In this document: piece by piece, positions 33,870 to 48,600 of the stretch | How positions within the stretch are numbered: the stretch's first letter is position 1 | Layout of the letters: each line of letters starts with the position of its first letter | NCBI GenBank assembly: GCA_964036155.1 | Contig: OZ038423.1 | Span: 24,071,249-24,135,248 of the forward strand | Source of the DNA: Diploscapter coronatus | Lineage: Eukaryota; Nematoda; Chromadorea; Rhabditida; Rhabditidae | Direction: 5' to 3' | DNA: 64,000 bases | The notes under the pieces: model-generated | The model's input: the letters and a program-made list of their open reading frames with translations, nothing else | Told to the model about the DNA's origin: nothing | Database searches by the model: none | Translations under genes and position numbers: made by a program

Positions 33870-36800
33870 TTTTGGAAAAGATTACCTAAAATTAAACAAC
33901 TTTAGGTAAATTGTGACCCTTAATTTATTTTTAAGTCGTTTCCCTCATACTTCCAACTCTAATGGTACCAAATTTGAGAGACATTTAATAATAGAAAATG
34001 AATTTTTAATTATGTCTGAAAGATAAAGCTTGATCTTCATAGTAAAATCCATGTATTTTGGGACATATATGATGCATTAATAGTAAGTTTATGTATATGG
34101 ATTTGAAATGCATATAGGATTTGCGCCGGACACCGGTGCATATTTTATTCATAGCCTAGTAATTCGAAATTGCATTGGGCTCACCTGTAGGATAAGACAC
34201 ACAACGAATGAGAAAAACTAGTGTAGAGCAGTTGCGAATAAGTAATACCCGAGACTGAAATTAGCATATTTGAATGATTTATTTATCAAAAATTATATCA
34301 TCTTGTCGAGCTCGAAAAGATCTACACTTTGATACCAAATACGCAAAATTTAGTAAAAAACTAATCTGTGAAATTCAGTTTTAAAGTTGGGATGTCATAA
34401 TTCACATCATTTTGTAGGGCATAAGATACTCTACGATTTGCTACCAAGTTTGCGATGAAACGGTTAGAAATATGATATAAAATGTATATAAGGTTATAGA
34501 GTTTGACAATTTCCACAATTTGGCCTAAAATTCAAGAAAAATGTGATGATGCATAAAAAAAAAAGTTGCAAGGATTTGAAATCGACGATTTACAAAATAA
34601 ATTAGAGATGATGATCCTCAAGAGAGACAGAAAGGAGGGGGAAAACATGGAAAAAGATGTGTTCGAAAACTTTCCCTATCCTTTCCTCCCTCTAAAATTG
34701 TCGTACTATTTCTCTCACTCTCTGATTTTCAATGACTGTATCTTTTGATTCACTATGACTAACTCGCGCAAATGAGGTCAGAGTTTTTCGCCTTTTTCTC
34801 GATAATTTAACTCTTTTCCGCTCTCTTCAACATTCACGCTATTTCGCTTTGAAAATTGAACGGCAAAATCTATCCCCGACCACCATTTATTTCGGTCCGA
34901 TACACAGATCCTCTGGGTCTATGACGATAATAATGTTGAAGAATAGGGATGGAAAATTGTCTGGCGTCTCTAAACTCTCGATTCGAAAGAGGCCCATTTT
35001 CGGATGCAAATAGAAAAAGAAAATCGACACGACAAATATTCGTTTTCGAAGTGATTCGGAATATGGAAGGTTGTGTCTGAGAAAATGTAAAGTTCAACTT
35101 CGAAAACCTCAAAATTAACTTCCAACTCCAATTTTTACGAAGATTAATTTCGATTTTATTATAATTTCAATTATTTTACCTTAAAATTAAATTTTCCGAT
35201 GAAGATCAACTTTTAAACTTGTGAAATCTTAGAGGAAAAGCTCAAAAATAGTTCAAACTTCCAGAATTCAGAAATTTTGCGACAAAAATCCATAGGCTTT
35301 GTGTGCTTTCGGTTGTTATAGGGAAGGAGAAATAGTGTAAGGAAAAGAAGCAAAATATTAACAAGGGCAAGTTCGCTTTAAGTGTGAATTCCAAATATGA
35401 ACATATTCAGGCTTTCCCTCCTACAAAAGGGGAGATCATTGAAATACGAGAGGAAATGAGATGGAGGCAATATTAACTTAGCAACGATAGAGAAGGAGAA
35501 AAATATAGAAAAGATTTGATTAAACTTACCATTTCCAGGTGCAAATGAGTGGGTTGAGATCGAACAAACTTTTCAAGCAACTTCCAGATTTAAAGACAAA
35601 GTTTAAAATAAGTTTGATGTTGAGCAAATTTTCGAAACATATCTAGAGTTTTCACAAATTTGGGAACGAAGTTCGAAAGAGATCTCAGGACGGGTCTAAG
35701 TTTCTTGGAGTTCAGATCGAAAACATGAATTTGAAAAAAAAACTTCTCAAATTCTCAAACAAATTACCTAAATAGGTCAGTTTCTTGAATGCTAAACCCA
35801 AAACTTTAAAGTTGAACAAAATTCCAAGTTAACTTTATTGTTGAAGTTTGCTCAAAGTTTAAGTCTCAAAAAACTTCAAATAAACTTCCGAACAAACACT
35901 ATATTTCCATAGATCAATATGAAGTGTTGGTAAAAATAAGCGAACACCTCTCGGCTGTGCAGTCCGCTTCAGAATAGGTGAGTGAGCGCTCGAATCTAAA
36001 TCTGCTGAGGGCAACCTCTTTCTCTGCGTCTCTCACAGAATAATATACTTTCTCATTCGTATGTTTCTCTGGTCTCTATCAAAATCTCATACTATGCCCC
36101 TTTCTCTAACCACTTTTCCTTAAATCTCTAAAAATCCTATGTAATTTTCCTATCTCTGAAGATCCCATACTATTCCTCCATCTTTAGCTATATATTTTTG
36201 CTCTAACTCTCTGAAAGTCAAATACTATTTCCCCGAAAGATATATTCGATCTAGCTATCCCTCATACCGCGCGCATAGTGCATTTTCAGAGGGATGGCAA
36301 AATAAAATTAACCATCTTCATCTTGTGGCCGATAGGCGGTATACTTTTTGATCCATTAATTTTCTTTGACTCTCCTAATTTTCCATACTGTTTCTCCGAA
36401 GCTTCTGTGTCTTTCTCTAGCTCTATTATTTTATGACACTATCTCTTGTTTTATAGCGCAAAGTATTCATAAACAAGTTCTTAATTGGGACGCTGTTAAG
36501 GCAAAATGTACAGTCATTCGGACAATTTTGTAAGAAAGTGACGAGTCACCATAGCTTAGGTGTGGTTTATGAGATAATACTTGCAAGAGGTATGTTTCAA
36601 AATACGAGAAGGTAAAATATGCTGCCTTGAAAAAGTTAATATATACGATTGTAGTACGAATTAAATTAGGAAAAATAGTCATAAATTTAGTCATTCTTTC
36701 TTCTCTATGTTTCAAAGTATAAGAAATTTAATATATCTTGTTCTAAGATAGTCTATCCATGTAATAATGTAAGGAAATTAGATGCGTTTAGAAGAAGATA

Positions 36801-39800
36801 AGTCGGCAATCTTATAAAGTTTTAAATTGAGATTTTATAGGATTCAGAAGCGTTTTCTAAGAACCTTGAAAAGGACTATTTTTGACGACTTCGAAATAAT
36901 CTGATAAATTAGGGCCGATTATATCTAGCGAATCAAGCCAACCGATTCCAAACGAAATACCGTTTAGCCACTAATTTGCTTCCAAGGCCAAGAGGATAGT
37001 TTCATGAGATTTCATGAAAAATCGATGAAATATATTCGAAATATTATTTTTAGGAAGACTATTTAATACTAAGTTGTTTCCTGAAAGAAGATATTTTCGT
37101 TCATCTAAAAATTTTAAGGATAAGACGTAGTTTCATAAAAATTGATGAAGAATCTATGATAAAATATATTTGGAACATCATGGTTGTTAGGAAAATTATT
37201 ACTCAAAATCAAGTTTTTTTCCTATGAAAAATTATTATTCTAAGAAATTGGAAAACTCCAGAGAAATTATATTTGGCGTTATAAGCGTTGTTGTGAATAA
37301 CCCGAAATTTCGAAGACGAGGATCCTAAAATTTTAGTGAGCTATCTATTTCTTTATCTTTTCCACTCTCCCATTTCCAGACGCTGCTTCGCTTTCCCATT
37401 TAGAAGCCCCGGAAAGGAGCCTAGATAACATAATTAAGCGGCACCGACGACAAGCATAGAAAAATGAAAATGCCCTGAAAATAGCATGGGATTTTTAGAG
37501 GATTAAAGAAAAGGGAGTGGGAAATAGTAAATGAGTTTTAGAGAGAAAAAGAGAAAAGCCATGGTCAGGAACGAAACCCTTAGGGTTTTGAGTGGATTTT
37601 TTCTGGGGCAAGGAATAGGTTAAAAGTATCAGAAAAAGTCGAATATAATAGACTTTAAAGCTGTACTTCATCGTCGTATAACGATACAAGATAGAGGAAT
37701 GAACCGTTCGAAATACGGCGCAGAGCATATGAAAGGAGACAACCACTTTGAAAAATTCCCCCAGGACCTAAAACGGGTCGATTTGCGTTAAAAGGTGGTC
37801 GCTTCTGATGAAAAGCTTATTTTAGAAGGGGCGGCAGGAAGAGAACGCATTAACCGAAAATTGCCCTATTTTGCAATTATCCTTTGAAAATAGGGATTTT
37901 TTCTTATATCTCAGGCATTTTTAGGGCGATATCCTTAGACACGTGGCGAGGAATTTGAAAAGTTTTAGGGCAGACATATTGAGTTTCACTCTTTCAGATC
38001 GCATTTTTGAGATGTCATGAAAATGAGCGCCGATTGTGTGTGCTGCGTCTACAGCGCAGAGATGAGTCGGGAAAACCGCGCCGCACTTGCAAAATTAGAC
38101 ATAGTATTGGAAAACGAGAAAAGAAAAGAAGATACAAATTTGCAAGAAAGTCAGAAATATCGAATAAACTGAGAGATACAGAGATAGAAGCGAAAGAGAA
38201 ATAGCACTAAAGCTTTATAGAGGAAAAGACGCAGAAATGTTCCCTTTCAGAGCGAAACTCTCGAAGGGGAGCGTTAGAAGTCAAGGATGCAAAAAAGTGG
38301 CGACACACAAGGAAAAAGACGGCATTGATTTTGCTTGCCAAAGTTGACTCTCACATTCCATTCTGCAAGATACACGTATAAGACAGGCTGGAATATAATA
38401 GTTTTGAAACTGTACCTACAATATATGGCTTTATGATGCAATGCTGAAGGGTAGGCATAAATGGATCGAGTATAAGAAAGTAGATTTATGGAAGTTGCAT
38501 TTATGCAACACATGTGTGCAGTGAAGCGTAAGATATGCGGTAAATATATTGAAGGGAGAAGAGGCAGGAAGGGAATTTTTGGCAACCTTTTCTTTTGGTC
38601 AATATTTGAAAAGGTAAATTATTTATGAACGGGAAAATTGCTCGAATTTCAATGAATTTTTCAAATTTTTACTATCATACGCGCCAAAACGGAAGGGATC
38701 AAATGAAAAGATGTGAAATTTAGTTAGGAAGTTTTTGAAATATAATTTAAAATCATGGAATTTGTAGGATCGCGTATAAAAATAATGGTATTTTGATGCT
38801 ATCGGATAAACTTCGAAGAACGTTGCAATAAAATTCCATTTTCTTAACCGAAACCTAGAAACATCACCAAAATATGCGCGCTTTTGCACAAATAGACAAT
38901 CACAAAAACTTGAGTCTTCGCGAGTAGGTTAGAAGGAGTTGGAGTGAAATGATGAAAGTTGGAAAGATAATTGGAAAGTTGGAGAGAGAGAGAGAAAAAG
39001 AGTATAAAGATAAAGAAAGGTAGAGGGGTCTGAAACATGATATGCACAAGGAAAGGGGCAATTGAGAGGCAAAAAGGAAAGAGAGGAGAGAGTCTAGAGA
39101 AACAGAAAACAAGAGAAAGAAAGAAGTCAGAAAAATGTCTGAAAGCACATGAAAATGCACCAAATTGGACAGATTTCGGCGTTTTTCCGCAGATATTTTT
39201 GGTCTTCTGCTAAGTTTTCAGATGTTTGCTGGAGTTTTCCGAGGTTTTCTTTAAATATAAACATGCGGTTTTTCGTAGTTTCGAGTTTGATTTTGCTAGA
39301 ATAGCGTATTTTTGAGGAGAATTCGTAAACACGAATTTTGGAGGTTTGAATTCGGCGTATTTGGTCTTAATTCAAACAAGTTTATGATTTTTAAAGAGTT
39401 GCGAAGATTGTAGACCAATTTCTCAAGAGGGGAAAAATAACGTAACCTAATAATTTGCTCCACTAAATAGAATACTTTATTTAGACTTCCCTAAAGTAGT
39501 CATTTTTGAGAACGTTTAAAAATCGATGTTATTTTTGTAGTTTTACAGTAATTTTTCAAGAAAATGACTTTAACGAAATAAAGCGAATTAGGTCAGGGAT
39601 GAAAATGGAAAAAAATCATTATTTTCGAATGAGCATACCTTTGCGCGCACGCTCTTAGCCTTAGGTAGAGTGACAGTTCGTTGGATAAAGTAAGGGGAGG
39701 TAGAATTTTTCTAATTCTTTCTTTTCTATTTTATTTTCTTTCTATCTCCTTGTCTGCCTCTCTAGTTCGCTCTCTCTCACTCTTCAAATACTCACTCAAT

Positions 39801-42657
39801 CTAGCGCTCCATTTTCAATGTTCTTCACACAGGTCCATTGTGAAACCTCATCGGAAAGCAAAAACCAAGAGCTCTATTCATTGAAAGACAGACTCTGTTT
39901 CTTAGTCTATGTCTTAGCATTGAGAGAGAGAGAGGAAAAGACGCACAGAAATATTGGAAAATTCTGGTATCCTTCATTATAGAGAGGGTAAGTCATACAG
40001 AGGAAGACGAGTGAGAACTGTATGATTGAGCATGAAAATAGGAGGAAATTTCGCAAGAGAAAAATCGTTATTTGAAAAATCGCGGAGTAAACAACCTGCA
40101 AAATTCGAATTCATCAACGGATTTTCGAGGGGATTTTCGGTGTTATGAATGAGTAAACCGAGGGAAATCTGCTGAATTGCTGTGAATTTGGGAGATGAAG
40201 CGAGTAAATTGAAATGGGAAATATATGCTAGATAAATTGAGGTTATATTATTTATGCGATAAATAATAGGGATTAAAATGGTATTTTATACGGCACTAGA
40301 TATTTGAGCTTTAAAAATTGATTATATGATTAAGCATAAGTATACAAAACCAGATGTTATACACTAAAGTTTATTCAAGACCTCAAATTCATGATCATAT
40401 TGTGAAATATGGAGATGATAACCCAGATTTTATACGACACAGAATATTCGGACTGAAAAATGGTATATATATATACTGCTCTAATTATATGAATAGGATG
40501 ATATGGCTATTCGCGTTCTATATATGAAATTATCCAGCCCCATCACTCACTACTCATTAACTCTAAAGTATTTCCGGCTCCCAGAAGCATATAACTGACT
40601 AGGCTAGTAATAAAGAAAAAGATGGTCACATCAGAAATTAAATACTACGAAAAATGAGAGATTCAAAGAAGCAAAAAATAGAAATAGTACTTTAAAACTA
40701 GAGGGAGAAAGTTACAGAAAGCTTCTTCAATTTTCCTCTTTTCACTCTCTCAAGAATAGACACTATTTGCAAAATTTGCTCACCTGTTTGTATCTTTTCT
40801 CATGGTATTTCAAATTCGATTTTTCTTTTTACTCTCCAGAGTTCAAACACTATTTTCGAACTTGAAATTTGCGTTATTTCCCAGTATACCAGTTGTACTT
40901 ACTAATAAGTTCCAAATTTGGCCATAACTTTAGTTCATAGAAGTGTGTCATATTTTTTGCAAAATTTAAGCCACTCCCACTTTTTCCTGCGATAATATCA
41001 TTGAGCAGAACCCTAATGCATTCTATACAATTGAATTGACGCTTTTGAGATGAAGTACAGCTTTGAAAGGGGAAGTATTGATCGGACAAAATTAGAACCT
41101 TACCTAGAATTGCAGAAAATAGGTAAATTTCATTTATTTAGACTATTTCTAGAGATTTTATGAAGAAAATGATGATATTTTCGAACTTCAGCTACAGGTG
41201 TAAAATTTATTCCCACGTTATGAAATGAAGAATGAAAATTTGAAAATGTCAAGAATGTTCTAGATTAGATAAAAAAAAATCTGAGCGAAATTTCAGTGAA
41301 TAACACGTGAAGAAAGACATTTTCGTAGGAGCTAGATCTTTCAACTCCGCGTATCTAACGCTTCATATGTTTAAGCATAGACAGAGACGCAGAGTCGAAA
41401 GCCACGCCCACCCAATTATAATTTCAGAAAAAGCGAGGGAACTGACTGTTTTTTCAAGGTCATATCCGAGACATATGCTTTCAGAAATTGAAGGAAAAGC
41501 AATGGAGAAGAGCAAATTTAATAACGAGTCGTTTATACTTTGGTCCCACAAATTTAAAATTTACCAGGATAAAATTTTTCAAAAATCTAAAATAATTTTA
41601 ATTTCATATTATTCAGCTAGTAAATTCGAACAATATGAATATGAATCCTATAAATTTTAAGTCCAGGGATCAGGGATCTGAATAATAATATTGTGCCAAA
41701 TAAATATCAGGGAAATAGGTAAGCAAAGTTATACGAGGTTACGAAAATTTAAGTTCAATCTAACTGAAAGAACCATAATATGTAAAGAAAGCCCCTGCGA
41801 AAATACCTAATAAACTATAAAAATTTTTAAATTAAAATATGATGATTATGAGATACCAGTATTTGTAAATATGAATTGTGTGAAAATGATTTAGATTTTT
41901 TTTTTACAAAAAACTCAAAACATTTTCGGAATTTGAAATATACAGACATTTTTTCTGCAAATGAGAAAACGAAACAATAAATTTTCAACGTAGTTTCAGG
42001 GAGAAATCATATGGTTTTGAATACTGATAAAATGGATTAAACGCCATTTTAGGGTTAATAAAATGCAAAAAAACAGGATAAAAATGAAGAGCTCTCTGCA
42101 AAATTTTAGTTCGAGTCAAAATGGCAGATAAGAAAATGTACCTGTTCACGCGACAACTTAAAAATAAAACAATTAGAAAACTGGAGGACATTTTTTAATC
42201 TACTAAAAATGTCGATTTTTCCGAAAAAAAAAATCCTCCTATCACGATATTTAACAGTTAAAAATAATACGAAAAATGACTACGTAAAAGCGTAAATTGA
42301 TTTCGGAAGTCATAAAATTTGAAATCTCTAATAAAATGTTTGTATCAGAAAATGCTCATGGAATCACATTTGTTATTACTAGTGCGAAATTACTAAAATT
42401 GAGAATATGAGTAAAGGATTGAGCAATACGTTATTAAAACATTGTTGAATCTCAGAAAGCTGATCTTCATGTAAATTCCTGTGATTCAATTAAGATTTGG
42501 AGAATATTTAGGGCAACCTGGAAAATAATTATATGTTACATGTTAAATAATCTCTCCTTTTTAGCAATATATGAATAGTAATTTCTTTATATCATATTAG
42601 ACTTTATCTAATTTATCCTGTAATAAGGGCGCAACTATTTTTCCAATTTACCCTATT
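33870..42657. other. Gene-poor region with purine tracts and dispersed words
   Basis: No supported gene in 8.8 kb. Open frames here are translations of purine tracts (for example 38940-39130 and 39905-39965) or of AT-rich DNA. Contents worth noting are GATCTTCAT words near 34033, 35200 (reverse) and 42463, ACTATTTC-type words near 34706, 36172, 36228, 37522, 40686 and 40848, and a block at 35550-35890 where AAGTTTG/CAAACTT words recur every 20-40 bp. The upstream control region of the ERICH3-like gene must lie at its left end. Confidence 0.45.
38940..39130. repeat. Purine-rich (GA) low-complexity tract
   Basis: Continuous GAGA/GAAA-rich sequence. The reverse strand gives Ser/Leu/Phe-rich open frames that have no start context or splice sites and are not genes. 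Confidence 0.7.
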
Positions 42658-45600
42658 TTAGCCCAAATAAGTCGCCTGAAAATTGTTCAGAGTATTTCCA
42701 AGATTATTGAACTGCGGTGGCTGATACATATCATTCAGCTTTGTTTTACTTGGGGCTAATTGGGGCTCGACGACTTCAGGCTTTTCGTCCATACCGGGCT
42801 CGATATTTGGTAAACCAGGAACCTTCATTAAAGGCTGAACTTTACTCGGGTTACGCAGGATTTGTTGTTGCTAAAATTTCAAGTTAAATTAGCTTTATGA
42901 AACATTTCATCGATAATCAAAGTTTGATAAAATGGCATGAGGTATCCAATTGTACGCATTGTCAATGACCGACAACTTAAGACGAAATAAATGATGCACA
43001 GATTCGACTATGCAAAGTGTGCATTGCGTATGCACAAATAGTTGCTGCATTCATTAATTAAATTGATGAATTGTCGTAAGGTTTGTTGCAAACAACGCGC
43101 TAATTTCGGCGCATCAAAAATCCGTGTCATTTACTTGGACTCAAGTAATTAATCATTGACGATAAGATACCATATTTGTTCAAATAAAAGAGCATACTCT
43201 TCTATTAGATATTTCGTTCTATTAGACTAAATACGGTACTTCAGTTTTTAGAGTTCTTACCATCATATGAAATAGCGAGAGACTAGATATATTTACATTC
43301 ATACTAGCACGGACATTTTCATTTTTTGGAAATTGCCCATAAATGCCGTTTCTTTATCATAACCGTTCGCGAATTTTGATATATCATCGAATAGCTCCTG
43401 TTTTTAAATAAAATATAAATTTTAGATTAACTCGATGGAAAATATCGTTTAATTTCAAAACTTTAATATTCTTCTTTTAGCCTCATCTATATTTCCAACT
43501 TATTACTACGCTAATATTTTACCTGCGCGTAATTGCTCTGTTGAGGTGAATAATTTGGCGCTGCGAACTGTGCTGGTCGTGACGGTTGAATTTGGATTTG
43601 CTGAAATAATATCGATGATTATTTCGAACTCAGAAGAACTTTTAACTTTATGTATGTTTAAAATATTAATCATTTCTAAGGCCTTATTTAAGTCTTAGAC
43701 AACTTTTACTATGATACCTGGACGGGCTGTGGCTGAGGTTGGACTGGAATATGAGTGACTGATACGGGCTGAGCCTGTGCTTGCTGTTGTCCGTAATTTG
43801 GCAGCGACATCATTGGCGATTGTTGAGGTTGCTAAAACTCTTAGGTTGAAATGTACATTGGAACTTCCTAGATACATGCTCTATTGATAATGATAGGCGC
43901 TTCTTCTTTTCCCTCTGTTATATTTCTTGGAATCATAACAACGGTAGCGTTTGTTTTATGAGCATGCTTCTAGAAAGTTCAGATTTAAATTCAATGGGTG
44001 CTTAATTTGTCTAAGTCAGCGCCTCTCAAGCGTAAGATACAAGAACAATTTGTATAGATTTGAGAAGCTCTGTTCTTAATAAATTCGAATTTTTACCTGC
44101 GGAACCCCGAAGATGTTCATCGGTTGCGGCGCGGATGATTGAGTGCCAGAGACTCCGTAGGTCTGTCCAAAGCCAGGAGCGCTTAGTCCATACGGCGACA
44201 TTGGGGATGGAGGCGATTGGAGTCCGAATGGGAACATGTTGGAGGTCTGGGCAGCTTGCGGAGCCATGAACGAGAGGAACGGGGATTGTGGCGACGGGAG
44301 GAAAGGATTGAACATCGGAGGGAGAGTTGGGAGGGTCGGCATGGTAGGCATGGTGAACGGGGCCATCGTCGGAGCGGGAGTGATCGGAGGTGCGCTAGGG
44401 GGCTCGGCCTAAACACTGAATGTCAGACGTGGTTTCCCTCGGACTGAACCTCTATTGGCGGAGGTGTCACGAGAATCTGCCGGTGCGATCGCGGGGTCAA
44501 AATCTTCCGACGAAGTTTTGGTCGTGGCGTGACGTACTCTCTTGAGTGCGAATTCCGAGCCTAAAATTTGAAAATGAAAGAATTAGGGAATTTCGAAGGT
44601 TTACGGAATCAAGCGTGAATTTACTGGAGTTCTCTCCGAATGATTGAATTAAATTTGGTACTCTAGAAGGATAACTTCCAATGTGGATGCGCTGTGGCGG
44701 CTCTGTTATAGGATAAACTTTTTCGGCGTTCAACCCTTCGTCCTGATTTTGCAAACGTAATTTTGAAGATAGACGTTGCATAAAATTACTTCAATAGAGT
44801 CGGTAAATAAGCGCCATTTCTGTGTAGAAATAGTCGTTTCTTCATAGATTTTGGGTAATTTAGTAGTGACTATTTCAGATGGCTCTTCAGGTATAGACAT
44901 GGGACTTTCGGTAGTCGTAGGCATAACTCTTTCGGGTGTATAATTTGGATATTCGGTAGTAGGTTCTGTTTCTTCACGAAAATTTGTGGGTTTCTCCTGA
45001 TTTTTTAGATTATGCTAGACCTAATACGATCCATTACTTTGCTTTTCACCGGATAATTTATCGCTTTCAGCCATAAGCTGTTTAATTCGGTTACTTCATG
45101 TGAAGAAACGCCATTGGTTCTTTCTGATGATCGAGCACGATACTGGCCTCCTGAGGGACTGTAGATACGGGCTCCGTAACTCAGGCGTTCAGCGCTCAAA
45201 TAAGAATTTTAATTTAGATCATCTAGAAATTCATGATCGTCATAATATAATATAATATAGATTCAGGGAATCACAACTTCTTTCAATACATCATTAACCA
45301 TAAATTCATGATTACCTATGGAACCTATGCGGTTTCCTCTGATAGTTGGCACTCTTCTTATGGAAGTTCTCCAGATCGTGATGGGGGTGACCTTCATGCC
45401 CAAGGGAGGCAGAGCCGTCGATAGCGTGGCCCAGAACTCGGGCGATTTCTTGATCGACGTCAATGTCGTCTGAAAATTATTTAAGATTAAAAAGTCTGGG
45501 ATTTTTGACTTACATGAAACTTCCATCTCAGAAGGGTCTGGGAGACAATTCATGCGTCTGACGGTTACTTCGTAGGAGACCCTGAAAATAAATCAATTCG

Positions 45601-48600
45601 ATCTTAAGAGCTCCAAATTTGATACATCTAATGAGGGTAATAGTTGTCAATTAAATAAAACTTAATTTGAATCAATAGATTTTAGATTTCCCTTCCAGAA
45701 TCTGTTGACACTCACTAATTTCTAATTTATCGTCCCAGAAAAATGCCATTTACGCGCAAATGACAACGATTTGCAGGCAAAGTGATAAAAAAAACCCAGG
45801 CGTACATTGATAATTGATATCTTCTATGATACGGATGAGAGAAATCTACAAGCAAAGGCAGGGCGTTTCTGACTGATAAGATATCAGTCTATATTGATGA
45901 TTCAATGACTGATGCTGACGTTGAAGCGTGATAATAACTTTCGTTTTTTTTTCTTTTCTGCATTCATCTTATTGTGATATTTTTGTTTGGATAATGACAT
46001 GTAAATTATATATTGCTGATCGATTTAATTTAATTTAATCGGCAATAATTTGATTTCAAATTTTGAATTCAACCCAGCTCCCTCTAAAAGCTGTTCCAAA
46101 TATTTAGCTTTAAATTTTAGAATAGCATGGAAAAAAAATCTTAAAATTGAACTGAAGTTAAAATCAAACCTACCCATTCCCAACATCGTCCACGATCTTC
46201 CGGACATTCGCGATGACATCGAACGAGATCTGCCTTCCATCACGAATAACCTCCCCTCCAGTGACGGCCTCGCCCGGCTGGATGGTCGTGATGCCGACGT
46301 CCTGCGAGAAACGGAGACCCTCGAAGGTACAGCATTGGAGAAGCATGCTGAAAATGTTTTATTTAAGTTTGAATTCCGAATATTTTCGAAAATATATTTA
46401 AACCTAATTTTGCATAGGATAATCTAAGTTTCCTTGTTTTTAGCAAAAAAATTGAAGCTAAGATAAATTTTACTTTATTGAACGTTAATTTGGGTTTTAA
46501 TGTGAATATATACTGCCTGTGTTATCCTTTTCAAGATATGTGTGTCTACTTTCGTTATTATTCTACTCGCATATTCTATCCAAATATTATTTTTTCCATT
46601 CTTTAGCCTAAATTTTCGTCTCGCAAATAGGCTGGATTTGATATATCGCGAAAATCCCTTTATTTTAAAGGAATTCCGAATATCTCCTATCGGAATCGAC
46701 TATTTCAAGATTTCAATCAATCGAATTCACTTTCTAATGTTTTCGCTCTCGTAAAATAATAAAACAACGTCAATTAGCGAAATTGCGCTGTAAACGCAGA
46801 TTAAAAGTACAGATTCTGCGTTTCTAACACCATTTTTATCGATTTTGACAGAGTCAAACTATAAAATAGCGATTTTATTGTACAGTCTGAGAAAGAGACA
46901 TCGTTCTTTGGCTAAATTTTACTGCGTAATTTGCTGTGAGAAAAGGTAATTTTCGAAGTTCCCCTTGGAAAGTGTACTATTTCAAGACATCGAAAGAGAA
47001 ATTTCCTTATCGGTGAAAGGGATCGACATTTTTCCTCTATGTCTTGGGCCATAGTGACACCTAGTGAAAGTCAGGGCGGGATTTTTGGGGATATGCTAAA
47101 TCTCGCGGATTTAATGGAAATGATGAATTACGGGCTGGTAAATAGGAAAAGTTGAGCAAAACACGGAATTTCTTGGCAAGAATTAATCATTTTCAAACAC
47201 TGATGACCCAAGACAAGATTGAAGTTGACCCCTAGCTGGATCAAAGAGCACATTATTTGAAAATATTTCAACTATTTTTGAGTTTATATTTTGGCAAAAA
47301 GCCATCAAGAATAAAAATATTGATATTTTACAAATCATTTAAAATGACTTGAAACATAATAGCGTAATTCGCATGTTTTCATATTTAGTAAGTAAATAAC
47401 CATCAATCTTGGAAGATGTATATTTTGAAAGACCCGGCATCAAAGAATAAATTTGTTTTTTTTCGAAAATCTCAAATTTTATTTATAAACCTTTCAACCA
47501 TAGTGTACTTTTTTCGCAAATATCCTTATTTTTAACACGTATTTTCCTGAGAGAAATGTCATCTCGCACAAACATATCGGCAAAATATTCTTATGAATTT
47601 CGATTGGCTTTTCTCATTTCACCTGCGAAATTGGTGAGTTAATTTCAATGCTTCAAGAGGCGCGATTTGACCGCTTACAAAGTCGTGCGCGCAGGGCAAA
47701 AAGTTGAAAGGACACGACAAAGATCGATGTCTGAGGGTCAGAAAAATAAAGAAAATAGTAGGGAAAATAAGTAGGCGGAGGGAGAGGTCATAGAAAAATA
47801 AGGAAATAGCATTGATTTTTGAAAGAACAAAAAAAAAAGAATTTATAGTTGAAAAGAAATTTCGAGGTGAATCCCACTTTGATTGGATTTCAGTCAACAA
47901 AGAGTTTGAATATATTAATCCCAGCAGGATAGTTCATGATTTTCTCCGAATTCCTGCATACATTTCCTTACACAAAGAACTAGCGCAAAACTCAATTAAA
48001 GAAACTTTTGCGTCACGATTAAACGTCTATGGAAATTTGGCATAAAAAGCTGTTTACGTCATGAAGCATGAATCGTGGATATCTAGAAAGAAAATATGGT
48101 TCATGAATTGTCATAAAGCATGGATAAATAGCAAATTATATGATCAAAAAGCATTGCAAACATGGCGAAATGAAAGTAAACGAATAATACAAATAGTATA
48201 TATTTGCATATAGTTGGTCTAAGATATGCAATGACCGTTAGGTATAATTTAAGTTATTTATATTATAATATAGCTCACGGCTGATTAACATGATCAATAT
48301 GCTCGATACCAGCGACCCACTCAGTTCTTCGGTTACAGTTGAATCGATTAAACTCGCCAGAACAAACCTAAAATTATTTGTATTATGCATTCGTTATTTT
48401 GCACGTTTTTTCTTCTTAGATTCTTAGATATTATATAATGTGGCATTAATATATGATCTTATGAACAATAAACATTTATACATGTGTTCACATTGTAGTG
48501 CAATATCTCCTAATGTTGGTTTTTCCCTGAGCCGTTTGGCTTTATACGATTATACTCCAAGACAATTAATATAGGAAAGTGTATATGGCTTTGGGTAAAA

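Noticed and set aside
38900..39163. Ser/Leu/Phe-rich minus-strand ORFs that look like membrane proteins
   Set aside because: They are translations of the purine tract; the bias comes from CT-rich antisense sequence.
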